Assembly: GCA_965212025.1 (NCBI GenBank)
Contig: OZ243039.1
Coordinates: forward strand, 1,426,001 to 1,490,000
Length of the DNA stretch: 64,000 bases
DNA from: G965212025 sp965212025
GTDB lineage: Bacteria; Pseudomonadota; Gammaproteobacteria; Poriferisulfidales; Oxydemutatoraceae
Direction of reading: 5' to 3'
The notes beneath the pieces were generated by a model. It saw only the letters and a list, made by a program, of their open reading frames with translations, was not told the DNA's origin and made no database searches. The translations under genes and the position numbers were made by a program. This document shows positions 1 to 9,890 of this stretch, in pieces. Position 1 is the stretch's first letter. Every line of letters begins with the position of its first letter.

Positions 1-1
1 T

Positions 2-1198
2 GTGTGTTGGCTTGAAGACCGTGTTTTTTCGCTTACGAGCAGCGGTTCAAGGGAGTCAAGTCGGCAATCGTACAGCCGGGAATTTTCTAATGATGTTAAG
101 GCTGCACTCTTGGAAATAGGCGTATCTGACGATGAAGGAGATATAAAGGATCACAATCTAATAAAACAGATAGAATCTGTTCGGAAGCGTGATTTGCCGC
201 TACGTTCAGGTTTTGTTCAATCCATACTGCGTGAAGTTGCGTTACAGGCGCGTGACAATGGGCAGAATAGTCTGCCAGATGTTGTCGGCCAAGCGTTTGC
301 AGAAAAAATAGTTTCTTCTGCAAACGAGAGTGGGCGTCAAACTCAGGTCGGTGGGGAAGTGACTGGCAGAAATTACCCGAATCCGTCTATTCCCGAAATG
401 ACAACGGAAATTAATATAGCCGGTGGGGAAGACTTTATGAACCAGACTGGTGTTGGCTTCACTGAAGAGCTTTGCCTCTACACACAACATTTGTTTGCTC
501 CTAGTCTGAACAAGATGTCGAAGGAACGAGGTTGTACTTTAGAGAAGCATCAGCGCGACCAGGTTGTGAGAGACGCGACTTTGCAACTTGCTAAAAGAAA
601 ATTTCCAGGAGGTGAAGGCGAGGACGATATTTCTGGCACGATGGTGAACGCGAAAAAACTGTTTGAGGGTAAATTTAATGTTAATGCAACCCGAGGTTCT
701 CCTAAGTCCGTGGAACATTTGAAAGATGTGGTATTTGATGAATCATCACGCGCAATATTCGCAGGAAGATTTGAGGAATATCTGCTTGAAGATTATATCT
801 CTGAAAGTTTAGACAGATTAGGGGTTGGGTTAGGTGAATCACAAAACCACAGACCATCCATTAAAGATAGGGTAATAAAAGATTTTGAACGGCAATCTTA
901 CAATAAAATTGTGCGCCCCATGCGTAGTGTTGCCCGTGATATTATTGGTGGGGATAGATTTAATGTTAATAACAAATCTCCAATTAGTGAACTGTTTTTG
1001 GACCATACACATCAAGATAGACAGAATCCTGATATACAGAAACGGCACAAAGAAAATGCAACACAAATTTTTTCTAATCATTATGATGCTGCAGTACTGA
1101 AAGGTAATATTTCGTTGGATGAAGTAGAGACAGTCGCCATAGAGGAATTTATGCAGCAATTTAGACAGGAATTTAAAGAAACTGTTGAGAAGCTGTGA
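2..1198 (+). CDS. Unrecognised protein, 5' end cut by window edge
   Basis: The reading frame is open from the window edge to a TGA at 1196-1198 (398 codons), so the true start may lie outside. I do not recognise the family. The product is hydrophilic and rich in Glu, Lys, Asn and Arg, with no obvious signal peptide, membrane segment or nucleotide-binding motif. Base composition is clearly more AT-rich than the lysK and gmk genes beside it, which is compatible with transfer or relaxed selection. Its last codons (Val-Glu-Lys-Leu-stop) and the DNA just after are repeated downstream at 1528 and 1870 as part of the array shared with lysK. It could be a secreted or cytoplasmic accessory protein; no function is proposed. 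Confidence 0.6.
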   Translation: MCWLEDRVFSLTSSGSRESSRQSYSREFSNDVKAALLEIGVSDDEGDIKDHNLIKQIESVRKRDLPLRSGFVQSILREVALQARDNGQNSLPDVVGQAFAEKIVSSANESGRQTQVGGEVTGRNYPNPSIPEMTTEINIAGGEDFMNQTGVGFTEELCLYTQHLFAPSLNKMSKERGCTLEKHQRDQVVRDATLQLAKRKFPGGEGEDDISGTMVNAKKLFEGKFNVNATRGSPKSVEHLKDVVFDESSRAIFAGRFEEYLLEDYISESLDRLGVGLGESQNHRPSIKDRVIKDFERQSYNKIVRPMRSVARDIIGGDRFNVNNKSPISELFLDHTHQDRQNPDIQKRHKENATQIFSNHYDAAVLKGNISLDEVETVAIEEFMQQFRQEFKETVEKL

Positions 1199-2213
1199 TG
1201 AGCTGACTATATAAAGTTTAGAGATAACTGCAGAAGGACACATGAGATGGCCTTCTTCTGGCAAAAGGTCTGTAGCGTTAATTTTGCCAAGACATACTTT
1301 TTTTACAGTTGAAGAGTTGTTATTGGAACTGTTTCTGTAGAAGTCAGGGCGGAGCTGTTGTTGGGGCTCCGGAAAGCTGCGGTTATTGCTGGTTTTTTAT
1401 ACAGAAAAACCAGCAGGAAATTCCTCTCCTGCATAATAAAATTTGACATCATTGCCAGCAGATTCCCGGCATTGCCTGCGGATTACCGGTAAAACCTTTG
1501 GCAGCACTGACCACTTGCTTTTCGCTGTTGAGAAGCTGTGATGAGCTGACTATTAAAGTTTAGAGAAAACTGCAGAAGGACACACGAGATGTTTTCTTTT
1601 TGGCAAAGGGTCTCCAGCGTTAATTTTGCCAAGCCGTACCTTTTCTACAACTGAAGAGCTGTTATTGGGACTGTTTCTGCAGAAGTCAGGGTGGAGCTGT
1701 TGTCCGGGCTCCGGAAAGTTGCAGCAGTTTCTGGTTTTTTATACAGATAAACCAGCAGGAAATTCCTCTCCTGCATAATAAAATTTGACATCATTGCCTG
1801 CAGATTCCCGGCATTGCCTGCAGATTACCGGTAAAACCTTTGGCAGCACTGACCACTTGCTTTTCGCTGTTGAGAAGCTGTGATGAGCTGACTATTAAAG
1901 TTTAGAGAAAACTGCAGAAGGACACACGAGATGTTTTCTTTTTGGCAAAGGGTCTCCAGCGTTAATTTTGCCAAGCCGTACCTTTTCTACAACTGAAGAG
2001 CTGTTATTGGGACTGTTTCTGCAGAAGTCAGGGTGGAGCTGTTGTCCGGGCTCCGGAAAGTTGCAGCAGTTTCTGGTTTTTTATACAGCAAACCCCGCAG
2101 GAAATTCCTCTTCTGCATAATAAAATTTGACATCATTGCCAGGATTGGTTCCCGGCATTGCCAGCAGATTTTTGGTAAAACCTTTGGCAGCACTGACCAC
2201 TTGCTCTTCGCTC
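1186..2213. repeat. Array A: 342-bp tandem repeat joining gene-1 and lysK tails
   Basis: Three units of about 342 bp start at 1186, 1528 and 1870. Each begins with the last codons of the upstream gene (ttgagaagctgtgatgag), runs through common spacer DNA, and ends with a copy of the lysK 3' end (minus strand). The inner copies of the lysK tail read VKFYYAGEEFPAGLSV-stop, whereas the native gene reads VKFYYAEEEFPAGFAV-stop. The spacer holds an inverted repeat (ttggcaaa paired with tttgccaa) that could act as a bidirectional terminator. The tail copies lack start signals and are not expected to be translated. Confidence 0.9.
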
Positions 2214-3979
2214 AGGAATGATTTGCCCTCGTTTCCTGCCATGGGGTTGATCCGTTTGAGATAGTGTCTGCCGTCACGGTTGATGAAGCTAAGGTCAATA
2301 ACTGACAGTTTTTCCTGTGTATTTTTTTTCCAGCAAATGGCTTGGCTCAACATTGGTTTTTCGTCAGATCGACTGTCAAGCCAAAGCCGGCAGGCGTCTG
2401 CACTTATGCTGGTTTCCAGCCAGAACTGTGAAAGTGAAAATTTTAGTTCCGTGAAGCGTTGACGAAGAAAGTCATGGTCGATCCAACTCAGCAAGGGACC
2501 AGCGCGTGGCCCGCTCGTTCTGTCCAGTAGAGTGACGTAAATCGCCTTGAAGGCCAAGTCTGGAGGCAGAGGAGAGGCTCTGGCGGTCTCGAAAATAAGT
2601 TTTTGCAATTCGCTGTCCTTGCCCGCCTTCTCAGGGATTTTGTGAGACAACAATCTGAGGAACCCCACTTGCGCCACAGACAGTCCAAGTGCTGAATCAG
2701 GGAGTTTTTCTTGCAACTCTATGCGCTCCCGTTCTTCGGCAAAGTGGTGGAGCCAGTAACTCACTGCACTCAGCCTTTGCAGTAGTCCGGCACTTTGCGT
2801 TTCTGTCAGCGGTGCTCCATCTCTTTTTTCCACCTCCCTGATTGGGTCGACGTGTGGTAGCTGTTTCAAAGCCACGAGCAATTGAAAGTCTGTTGTGCAA
2901 AAGTTGTTCCTGGGCGGGTCGGACTGAATCAGGTTGGTTAACAGCTTGTCGCTTTGGGTTGTTTTGTCATGCTGTATTTTCAGCAACAGGGCATCGTACT
3001 CGTTGAACAATTTAACGATGTAATCAAACTCGGTAGAGAAGTTCACGGTTTTTTTTGCGTGAGTACGTATCATCAGATAACGCAACAAATCGGGGGGCAG
3101 AAAGGATGCCATCCTGCCAGCAGACACACCGACTCCTTTTGAGGAGCTCATTTTTTCACCGCCCCACAAAAAGAATTCATAAGGAACATTTAGAGGCGGC
3201 CGCTTGCCGAAAATTGTCCGGTAGCAGGCGTTTGCTATGTCACGGGCACCCCCCTTGGTGCAGTGGTCTTTACCTGCGCCTTCAATAGTGGTTCCTAAAT
3301 GGTGCCATTTAGCAGTCCATTCCAGTTTCCAAGGCAACTTCCCTGCCCCGTTGAAAGGCGAGCATTTACCACTGTGGCCGCAGCCGCTTGCCCAGCTGAC
3401 CCAGTCTTTACGACAGTGGTATTCCACTTCCGCGTTTTCGTAAGCTGTGACTTCAGTGGTGGCAATCCGCGCGCAGTTTTCGCAAACCACTTGAAACGGG
3501 TGCCACTGTTTGCTGCGTTTTGTGCCACTGACTTCGGAAAAAATTTTACGAATACCGTGTGCCTGACTCAAAATGAGGTCAATGCTTTCATTCAATGCCC
3601 CGTTACGGTAAAGGTCACTCATTCGGTAAATTTCAGCCTTGACCCCGAGGCGCGGGAAAATATCGAGAAACTCAGCTATGTAGTGTTCAGCAAAGCTTTT
3701 CTTGTCCGACCCCGGTGGGGGAGGGACTCTGGCAAGAGGGAACCCCATGTAGTTGCGGAGTTCCGGTGTGGAACTTTCAGCCAGGTTATCCAGTGGGTCC
3801 AGGTCGTCTACGCCAAAAAAAAACTTCGCAGGCACTCCCCGCATTTGCAGGGCTCGCAGTATCGAATCGTGTATCAGTACACCACGGAGTGAACCGACGT
3901 GCACTGTCCCTGAAGGCGTTTTGGAATCGCAGATAACCTGCGCTTCGCTTAGCCTGGCAGTAATTTTTTCAATCCACAT
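2081..3979 (-). CDS. lysK: Class I lysyl-tRNA synthetase with C-terminal extension
   Basis: Charges tRNA-Lys with lysine in the cytoplasm. The fold is that of class I (archaeal-type) LysRS. The HIGH-box equivalent HVGS follows TPSGT near residue 25, the KMSKS equivalent is MSSSKG near residue 280, and the stretch FKAIYVTLL near residue 500 followed by GPRAGPLLSWI is the usual family ending at about 520-530 residues. Here the protein continues to 632 residues. The extra ~110 residues have no domain I recognise, and their 3' end is the part copied into array A. The gene starts 6 bp after the gmk stop, so gmk-lysK is a likely operon. Most gammaproteobacteria use the unrelated class II LysS, so this is a lineage marker or a transferred gene. 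Identification is secure; the role of the extension is unknown. Confidence 0.93.
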   Translation of the reverse strand: MWIEKITARLSEAQVICDSKTPSGTVHVGSLRGVLIHDSILRALQMRGVPAKFFFGVDDLDPLDNLAESSTPELRNYMGFPLARVPPPPGSDKKSFAEHYIAEFLDIFPRLGVKAEIYRMSDLYRNGALNESIDLILSQAHGIRKIFSEVSGTKRSKQWHPFQVVCENCARIATTEVTAYENAEVEYHCRKDWVSWASGCGHSGKCSPFNGAGKLPWKLEWTAKWHHLGTTIEGAGKDHCTKGGARDIANACYRTIFGKRPPLNVPYEFFLWGGEKMSSSKGVGVSAGRMASFLPPDLLRYLMIRTHAKKTVNFSTEFDYIVKLFNEYDALLLKIQHDKTTQSDKLLTNLIQSDPPRNNFCTTDFQLLVALKQLPHVDPIREVEKRDGAPLTETQSAGLLQRLSAVSYWLHHFAEERERIELQEKLPDSALGLSVAQVGFLRLLSHKIPEKAGKDSELQKLIFETARASPLPPDLAFKAIYVTLLDRTSGPRAGPLLSWIDHDFLRQRFTELKFSLSQFWLETSISADACRLWLDSRSDEKPMLSQAICWKKNTQEKLSVIDLSFINRDGRHYLKRINPMAGNEGKSFLSEEQVVSAAKGFTKNLLAMPGTNPGNDVKFYYAEEEFPAGFAV

Positions 3980-3985
3980 GATAGT

Positions 3986-4654
3986 TCAGCCCGCCCGGTC
4001 GTCCGGTAACAGACGAAGTGCTTGCAGTGTTTTATCCACAAGCTGCCTGCTGTGGCTTCCCTGTTGGTGATTCTTCATCAGGCGCTCTATCTCAAAGCAA
4101 GTGACATGGAAGTCTTCGTTGACTACCAAGTAATCAAAATCCCGCCAGTGTGCCATTTCATCAATGGCACTGTGTAACCTGTTTTCCACGGTTCCGGTCG
4201 TGTCCAGGTTACGCCTTAGAAGGCGTCTTCGCAGCTCTTCGTGCGAAGGGGGTAGTATGAAAATAGAACAAATATTTGCAAGGTGGTTATGAATTTGAGT
4301 AGCTCCCTGCCAGTCGATTTCCAAAACCGCATCCCCGTTCGCCAGCGCCGTATTTATGGAGTTGAAGGTGGTTCCGTAATAGCTCCCGTGGACTTCGGCG
4401 TACTCCACAAACTGGTCATTGTCGATCATATCCTGAAATTCCACTTGGTCAATAAAATAATAGTCCAAGGCATTTTGCTCTCCTCTGCGTTGGGCTCGGG
4501 TGGTGTGAGAAACGCTGAACGCCAAGTTGCTGTTTCGCTTGACAAGCCACTTGATGACCGAAGTTTTTCCCGCCCCGGAAGGAGCTGAGAACACATAACA
4601 AGTTCCTGTTTGCCTTGTCGAACCCGAAAAGCGACCGGCTCGAGACTGGTACAT
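3986..4654 (-). CDS. gmk: Guanylate kinase
   Basis: Phosphorylates GMP to GDP with ATP. The P-loop SAPSGAGKTSV is followed by the GMP-binding SHTTRAQRRGE and by VEYAEVHGSYYGT, and the conserved EIDWQGA lies mid-protein, so all family signatures are in order. The ATG at 4654 gives 222 residues with about 20 residues before the P-loop strand. An ATG at 4720 is also in frame but would add 22 residues not usual for the family. lysK follows directly on the same strand. No strong Shine-Dalgarno is visible before the chosen start. Confidence 0.95.
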   Translation of the reverse strand: MYQSRAGRFSGSTRQTGTCYVFSAPSGAGKTSVIKWLVKRNSNLAFSVSHTTRAQRRGEQNALDYYFIDQVEFQDMIDNDQFVEYAEVHGSYYGTTFNSINTALANGDAVLEIDWQGATQIHNHLANICSIFILPPSHEELRRRLLRRNLDTTGTVENRLHSAIDEMAHWRDFDYLVVNEDFHVTCFEIERLMKNHQQGSHSRQLVDKTLQALRLLPDDRAG

Positions 4655-5683
4655 AAAGAGAAAACGTACTACTGTCTTTGCCGTAATGGTTGATACGGCT
4701 TCTCTGACAGGTGTTGGCACTGAGTCGTTCGTTCAGAGTGACGGGGAATCGCCGGGATCATAGATTGGGGAGACGGACTTACTGAAGCGCGGACGACCCT
4801 TTCGGAGCCAGTTTCCAGACTTTTGATTGGATTTCCGTGTTGGATCATGTTGGCAAATTCTGCTCGTTACTTACGGATTTTCAGTTCTTTTGAACGGGTA
4901 GGGAGTGTAGCACGGAGGCTGGCAACCCTGCGGTATTTCATGGCTTTTTTGGGTCATTCAGATATGCCGGAACGCCACCTTGTTGCTTCTTAAAACAGAG
5001 GAAGGCCAAGTTCGCATGGTGGTGAGCTCAGAAAACGCCATGGATTATTTCTGGACAAAGCATCTTCTGCCAGCGAATATGACAGGAGCAGTTAGTCATG
5101 GCCGTCGGGACGGTGAATGTCCCAGCAAAAATTGCCCACAAGGTTTCCTGTTGTCCAATTTACTGCGTTCAAATTTCTGTGTTCCGAGGTGCCAACGTTG
5201 GTGAAAGTCCTGCAGCAAGTTGCTGGACGCTACGCACTGCCGGAGGCCAAGAGGAAATGTAATTCATGCCGCCGCCTGTTATCCTCGCTTCCGCCAATGC
5301 TCATCAATGATCCGGAGTACACGAAGACGGGGAGCCGGGTGGGGATGACCACGCCAGCACTCGCGGCGTTCCGTCATTTCAAAAGTGAACTCCCGCTCGC
5401 GTCTCCCCTGACTTGTTGCCATGCTTGAATGCTGTGGTCGTGGTCAGAATAATTTGTCTGTTCGAATATGGAGTGAGGTGGGTATTAAGAACTGGCTAAA
5501 CAAAGTTGGGGAATCGCCGTTTTTTGACCTTGCCCAGGCGTTGATCAGCAGGACTCGCATTGACAGATGCCACGCACCGAGACGCCGTTTGAATGGCTCG
5601 CTGCGATTCGTTTTTGGCAGCTTCCCGGATTGTTGGCAGTCACGGATTTTGCAAGTGGTGTTTGCCCGCCTTGGTGTCCGGTT
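4655..5683. other. No supported gene between gmk and tusD
   Basis: About 1 kb separates the divergent gmk and tusD genes. Short open frames occur on both strands (for example 4980-5204 and 5421-5687), but none has family motifs, a good ribosome site or plausible composition. It must contain promoters for both directions, none of which I can place with confidence. It may hold the remains of a lost gene. Confidence 0.5.
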
Positions 5684-6076
5684 GTGAAGCTGTCGTTGAT
5701 GGTCAGCAGCGGGCCTTATACGCACCAGGCTTCAGACACTGCCTGGAATTTTGCCTCTGCCGCACTCGCGAAAGGACATAAAATCAGTCGCGTGTTTTTT
5801 TACCATGATGGCGTGAACAACGGCACCAGGCTTTCGGTTCCACCACAGGATGAGCGGCACGTAGTGGAGCGTTGGACGGAGCTTGCCAAACAGCATGACC
5901 TTGACTTGGTGATTTGCGTGGCCGCAGCACAGCGTCGTGGTCTTTTGAGCAAGAGTGAAGCCAAACGTCACGGCAAAGATGCTGACAACCTGGCATCAGG
6001 CTTTCGTCTCTCCGGCCTTGGCCAGTTGATTGAAGCCAGCCTTGAATCCGACCGTCTGGTGGTTTTTGGGGGTTGA
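5684..6076 (+). CDS. tusD: Sulfurtransferase TusD
   Basis: TusD forms the TusBCD heterohexamer that takes persulfide sulfur from TusA and hands it to TusE for 2-thiolation of tRNA wobble uridine. The GTG at 5684 gives MKLSLMVSSGPYTHQ, matching the usual family start with its SGPY turn. The catalytic Cys lies in the segment DLVICVAAAQRRG, and the end SDRLVVFGG matches the DsrE-fold closing strand. Length is 130 residues, as expected. tusC begins 4 bp after the stop. The frame is open upstream to 5567, but those residues are not family-like. Confidence 0.92.
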   Translation: MKLSLMVSSGPYTHQASDTAWNFASAALAKGHKISRVFFYHDGVNNGTRLSVPPQDERHVVERWTELAKQHDLDLVICVAAAQRRGLLSKSEAKRHGKDADNLASGFRLSGLGQLIEASLESDRLVVFGG

Positions 6077-6080
6077 AAGC

Positions 6081-6497
6081 ATGAGCAGCCCCGGTGTCCA
6101 GAAAGCGTTTATGATTGTGAACAGGCGTGCCCCCCACGGCACAATTTATGCCTTGGAGTCTTTGGAAGTCGCATTGATTGCTACCGCTTTCGGACAGAAA
6201 GTTTCCCTGGCTTTTATTGATGACGGGGTGTATCAGTTGTGCAAAAAACAAAATACGAGCGGGATTGGGTTGAAAAACTTTTCGCAAACGTTTCTGGCTC
6301 TGGGCGACTTCGACATTAAAGACGTTTATGTGGAAAAAGAATCTCTTGCTGCCCGCGGTCTGAAGGTTTCGGATTTGTTGCGCCTTGTTCACGAAGACGA
6401 GGACGATAATTGGGTGGAAAAAAAATCGATACACCTAGTAAGTTCACAGGAGCTTGCCGCAGTGTTTGTGGCTCAGGAAATTGTGTTGAATTTCTAG
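6081..6497 (+). CDS. tusC: Sulfurtransferase complex subunit TusC
   Basis: Second subunit of TusBCD, a DsrF/TusC-type DsrE-fold protein. Its start MSSPGVQKAFMIVNRRAPHG contains the RRAPHG motif typical of TusC just before the first helix. The helix ALESLEVALIATAFGQ and strand VSLAFIDDGVYQL follow in the usual order. The product is 138 residues. It lies 4 bp after tusD and 14 bp before tusB. The frame is open upstream inside tusD, but ATG 6081 gives the family start. Confidence 0.9.
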   Translation: MSSPGVQKAFMIVNRRAPHGTIYALESLEVALIATAFGQKVSLAFIDDGVYQLCKKQNTSGIGLKNFSQTFLALGDFDIKDVYVEKESLAARGLKVSDLLRLVHEDEDDNWVEKKSIHLVSSQELAAVFVAQEIVLNF

Positions 6498-6511
6498 GCG
6501 GGTCAGCGGGA

Positions 6512-6835
6512 ATGGGAACAGAGAGCCAAGCCGTTTTGCACACCGTCAGCAAATCACCTTTTGAGAATCAGGCGCTGGCAAGTTGTTTGCGGCTTGCCAG
6601 TAGCGGAGATACGGTCTTGTTGATCGAGGACTCAGTGTATGCGGCCGCCAGCGGTACCAGTCTTTCCGCCACCGTCAGTGCGGCGATGGTGAGCTTGAAT
6701 TTTTGCGCGTTGGGGGCAGACTTGGAAGCCCGAGGCGTGGCTTCCTCCGACGTCATTCCGGGCGTTAAAGTCGTGGATTACGCTGGCTTTGTTGACTTGG
6801 TGGTGGGTCACGAACGTGTCCATGCCTGGTACTGA
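6512..6835 (+). CDS. tusB: Sulfurtransferase complex subunit TusB
   Basis: Third subunit of TusBCD (DsrH/TusB type). From ATG 6512 the product begins MGTESQAVLHTVSKSPFENQ; LHTVSKSP is the diagnostic TusB start. The central GDTVLLIEDSVYAA and the closing VDLVVGHERVHAWY also fit. It has 107 residues, a little longer than the ~95 of Escherichia coli. tusE follows after 124 bp that contain a short octamer repeat, so TusE may be separately controlled or simply displaced. Confidence 0.9.
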   Translation: MGTESQAVLHTVSKSPFENQALASCLRLASSGDTVLLIEDSVYAAASGTSLSATVSAAMVSLNFCALGADLEARGVASSDVIPGVKVVDYAGFVDLVVGHERVHAWY

Positions 6836-6899
6836 AACGAAACAGGGTCTGGCTTGTACGCCGGTCTGAGCTGATGGGTGTCGGGATTGCCGTTGTTGT

Positions 6900-6924
6900 G
6901 ATGTTGCGATGTTGCGATGTTGCG
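6900..6924. repeat. Octamer microsatellite in tusB-tusE spacer
   Basis: Three perfect tandem copies of gatgttgc lie just upstream of tusE. The spacer also holds a 13-base match (gtacgccggtctg at about 6856) to the tusE tail repeated in array B, which may be chance or a stray copy. Confidence 0.8.
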
Positions 6925-6959
6925 TCGTAAAGCGCCTGACCTGAGTTAGAGGAAAAACC

Positions 6960-7295
6960 ATGGGATTGGAAGTAGAAGGAAAAACTTACGAAACAGACGA
7001 AGAAGGTTATCTTGTGAACCTCGGCGACTGGACGCCAGAAGTGGCTGAGGCAATGTCAAAAAACGAGGGTGCGAAACTGAGTGAGGGTCACTGGGAGGTG
7101 ATCAACTATCTCCGCGAATATTATCAGGAGTACCGAATTGTTCCGGCCATGCGGATCTTGATCAAGGTTATAGGCAGACGCCTCGGCAAAGACAAAGGCA
7201 ACAGCCAGTACCTGTATGAACTGTTTCCTGACGGCCCCATCCGTCAGGCTCGCAAATACGCCGGTCTGCCGAAGCCTAGCGGCTGTCTGGACTGA
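6960..7295 (+). CDS. tusE: TusE/DsrC-family sulfur carrier
   Basis: TusE receives sulfur from TusBCD and delivers it to MnmA for s2U34 synthesis on tRNA. It shows the family features in order: an N-terminal GLEVEGKTYETDEEGYLVNL hairpin, GHWEVINYLREYY, and the C-terminal arm GLPKPSGCLD carrying the sulfur-binding cysteine. The second, upstream cysteine of true DsrC is replaced by Arg (RQARKY), so it is TusE-type rather than dissimilatory DsrC. Length (111 residues) is normal. Its last ~90 bp, from about 7203, are the left component of array B and are repeated six more times downstream. Confidence 0.94.
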   Translation: MGLEVEGKTYETDEEGYLVNLGDWTPEVAEAMSKNEGAKLSEGHWEVINYLREYYQEYRIVPAMRILIKVIGRRLGKDKGNSQYLYELFPDGPIRQARKYAGLPKPSGCLD

Positions 7296-9890
7296 CTTGA
7301 CAGGGACACTGGCATCAGGTTGCACGCCGCACACGACGAGTCAGCGACTGTTGCCAACGATTGTTACCTGCGTGGTACGACTCCTGCCAGAAGCCTGGCG
7401 GCTGTCTGGACTGACCTGACAGGGACGCTGGTGGTCAGGTTGCGCGCTGCGCACGACGAGTCAGCCACCGTGCGACTGTTGCCAACAGATTGTTACCTGT
7501 GTGGTACGACTTCTGCCAGAAGCCTCAAATTTTATGCCCCAGACCTAAGCCGCCAGGATTTGTGCTGATGCCCGCTCCAGAACGACATCAATGGCTTCCG
7601 GGAAAGTCACTAGCCAGTACCTGCATGGACTGTTTCCCGACGGCTCCATTCGCCAGGCTCGCAAATACGCCGGTCTGCCGAAGCCTGCGGCTGTCCTGGC
7701 TGACCTAACAAGGACGCTGGCGGGTCAGGTTGCACGCCGCACACGACGAGTCAGCGACTGTTGCCAGCGATTGTTACCTGCGTGGTACGACTTCTGCCAG
7801 AAGCCTGGCGGCTGCCTGGACTGACCTGACAGGGACGCTGGGGGTCAGGTTGCACGCCGCACACGACGAGTCAGCGACTGTTGCCAACGATTGTTACCTG
7901 CGTGGTACGACTCCTGCCAGAAGCCTGGCGGCTGTCTGGACTGACCTGACAGGGACGCTGGTGGTCAGGTTGCACGCCGCACACGACGAGTCAGCGACTG
8001 TTGCCAGCGATTGTTACCTGCGTGTACTGGCGTGGTACGACTTCTGCCAGAAGCCTGGCGGCTGCCTGGACTGACCTGACAAGGACGCTGGTGGGTCAGG
8101 TTGCACGCCGCACGACGAGTCAGCCACCGTGCGACTGTTGCCAACGATTGTTACCTGTGTGGTACGACTCCTGCCAGAAGCCTCAAATTTTATGCCCCAG
8201 ACCTAAGCCCGCCAGGATTTGTGCTGATGCCCGCTCCAGAACGACATCACTGACTTCCGGGAAAGTCACTAGCCAGTATCTGCATGGACTGTTTCTCGAC
8301 GGCCCCATCCGTCAGGCTCGCAAATATGCCGGTCTGCCGAAGCCTGGCGGCTGTCCGGACTGACTTGGCAAGGATGCTGCGGATCAGGTTGCACGCCGCA
8401 CACGACGGGTCAGCGACTGTTGCCAGCGACTGTTGCCAGCGACTGTTGCCAACGATTGTTACCTGTGTGGTACGACTCCTGCCAGAAGCCTCAAATTTTA
8501 TGCCCCAGACCTAAGCCTGCCAGGATCTGTGCTGATGCCCGCTCCAGAACGACATCACTGACTTCCGGGAAAGTCACTAGCCAGTACCTGTATGAACTGT
8601 TTCCCGACGGCTCCATCCGTCAGGCTCGCAAGTACGCCAGTTTGCCGAAGCCTGGCGGCTGTCTGGACTGGCGCTGATAGGGATGCTGGGGAGCCAGGTT
8701 GCACGTTGCGCACGACGAGTCAGCCGGTGTGATACCAGCGACTGTTGCCAGCGTGGCACGTCGCCTGCCGAAGCCTGGCGGCTGTCCGGACTGACTTGGC
8801 AAGGATGCTGCGGATCAGGTTGCACGCCGCACACGACGGGTCAGCGACTGTTGCCAGCGACTGTTGCCAACGATTGTTACCTGCGTGGTACGACTCCTGC
8901 CAGAAGCCTCAAATTTTATGCCCCAGACCTAAGCCCGCCAGGATTTGTGCTGATGCCCGCTCCAGAACGACATCACTGACTTCCGGGACTGGAAGTCACT
9001 AGCCAGTACCTGCATGGACTGTTTCCCGACGGCCCCATTCGCCAGGCTCGCAAGTACGCCGGTCTGCCGAAGCCTGCGGCTGTCCGGGCTGACTTGGCAA
9101 GGATGCTGGTGGGTCAGGTTGCACGCTGCACACGACGGGTCAGCCGCTGTTGCCAGCGACTGTTGCCAACGATTGTTACCGCGTGGTACGACTCCTGCCA
9201 GAAGCCTCAAATTTTATGCCCCAGACCTAAGCCCGCCAGGATTTGTGCTGATGCCCGCCCCAGAATGACATCACTGACTTCCGGGAAAGTCACTAGCCAG
9301 TACCTGTATGAACTGTTTCCCGACGGCCCCATCCGTCAGGCTCGCAAGTACGCCAGTTTGCCGAAGCCTGGCGGCTGTCTGGACTGGCGCTGACAGGGAC
9401 ACTGGCGGATCAGGTTGCACGTTGCACACGACGGGTCAGCCGCTGTTGCCAGCGACTGTTGCCAACGATTGTTACCGCGTGGTACGACTCCTGCCAGAAG
9501 CCTCAAATTTTATGCCCCAGACCTAAGCCCGCCAGGATTTGTGCTGATGCCTGCCCCAGAATGACATCACTGACTTCCGGGAAAGTCACTAGCCAGTACC
9601 TGTATGAACTGTTTCCTGATGGCCCCATCCGTCAGGCTCGCAAGTACGCCAGTTTGCCGAAGCCTGGCGGCTGTCTGGACTGGCGCTGACAGGGACACTG
9701 GCGGATCAGGCTGCACGTTGCACCGACGGGTCAGCCGCTGTTGCCAGCGGCTGTTGCCAACGATTGTTACCTGCGTGGTACGACTCCTGCCAGAAGCCTC
9801 AAATTTTATGCCCCAGACCTAAGCCCGCCAGGATTTGTGCTGATGCCCGCTCCAGAACGACATCACTGACTTCCGGGAAAGTCAGCGAGG
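7203..9890. repeat. Array B: composite repeat of tusE tail, spacer and mnmH tail
   Basis: Seven composite units start near 7203 (native tusE), 7612, 8271, 8579, 9000, 9295 and 9594. Each has three parts in order: a tusE 3' tail (YELFPDGPIRQARKYAGLP), a ~120-bp spacer element (caggttgcacgccgcacacg), and an mnmH 3' tail on the minus strand (cctcaaattttatgcccc; copies near 7523, 8182, 8489, 8908, 9207, 9504 and the native one at 9799). The spacer element is itself further amplified, for example at 7730, 7850, 7970 and 8098. Left and right ends are the intact genes. The short frames inside are translations of the repeats, not genes. Confidence 0.95.

Noticed and set aside
4980..5690. Genes between gmk and tusD
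   Set aside because: Short frames on both strands conflict with each other and none shows family features.
7300..9800. Many 60-110 residue frames in array B, some with recurring Cys and Arg motifs
   Set aside because: They are translations of the repeat in shifting frames, with no ribosome sites and no conserved start; they change frame from unit to unit.
7203..9890. CRISPR array
   Set aside because: Units are 120-420 bp with coding tails, without short uniform repeats and unique spacers, and no cas genes are present.
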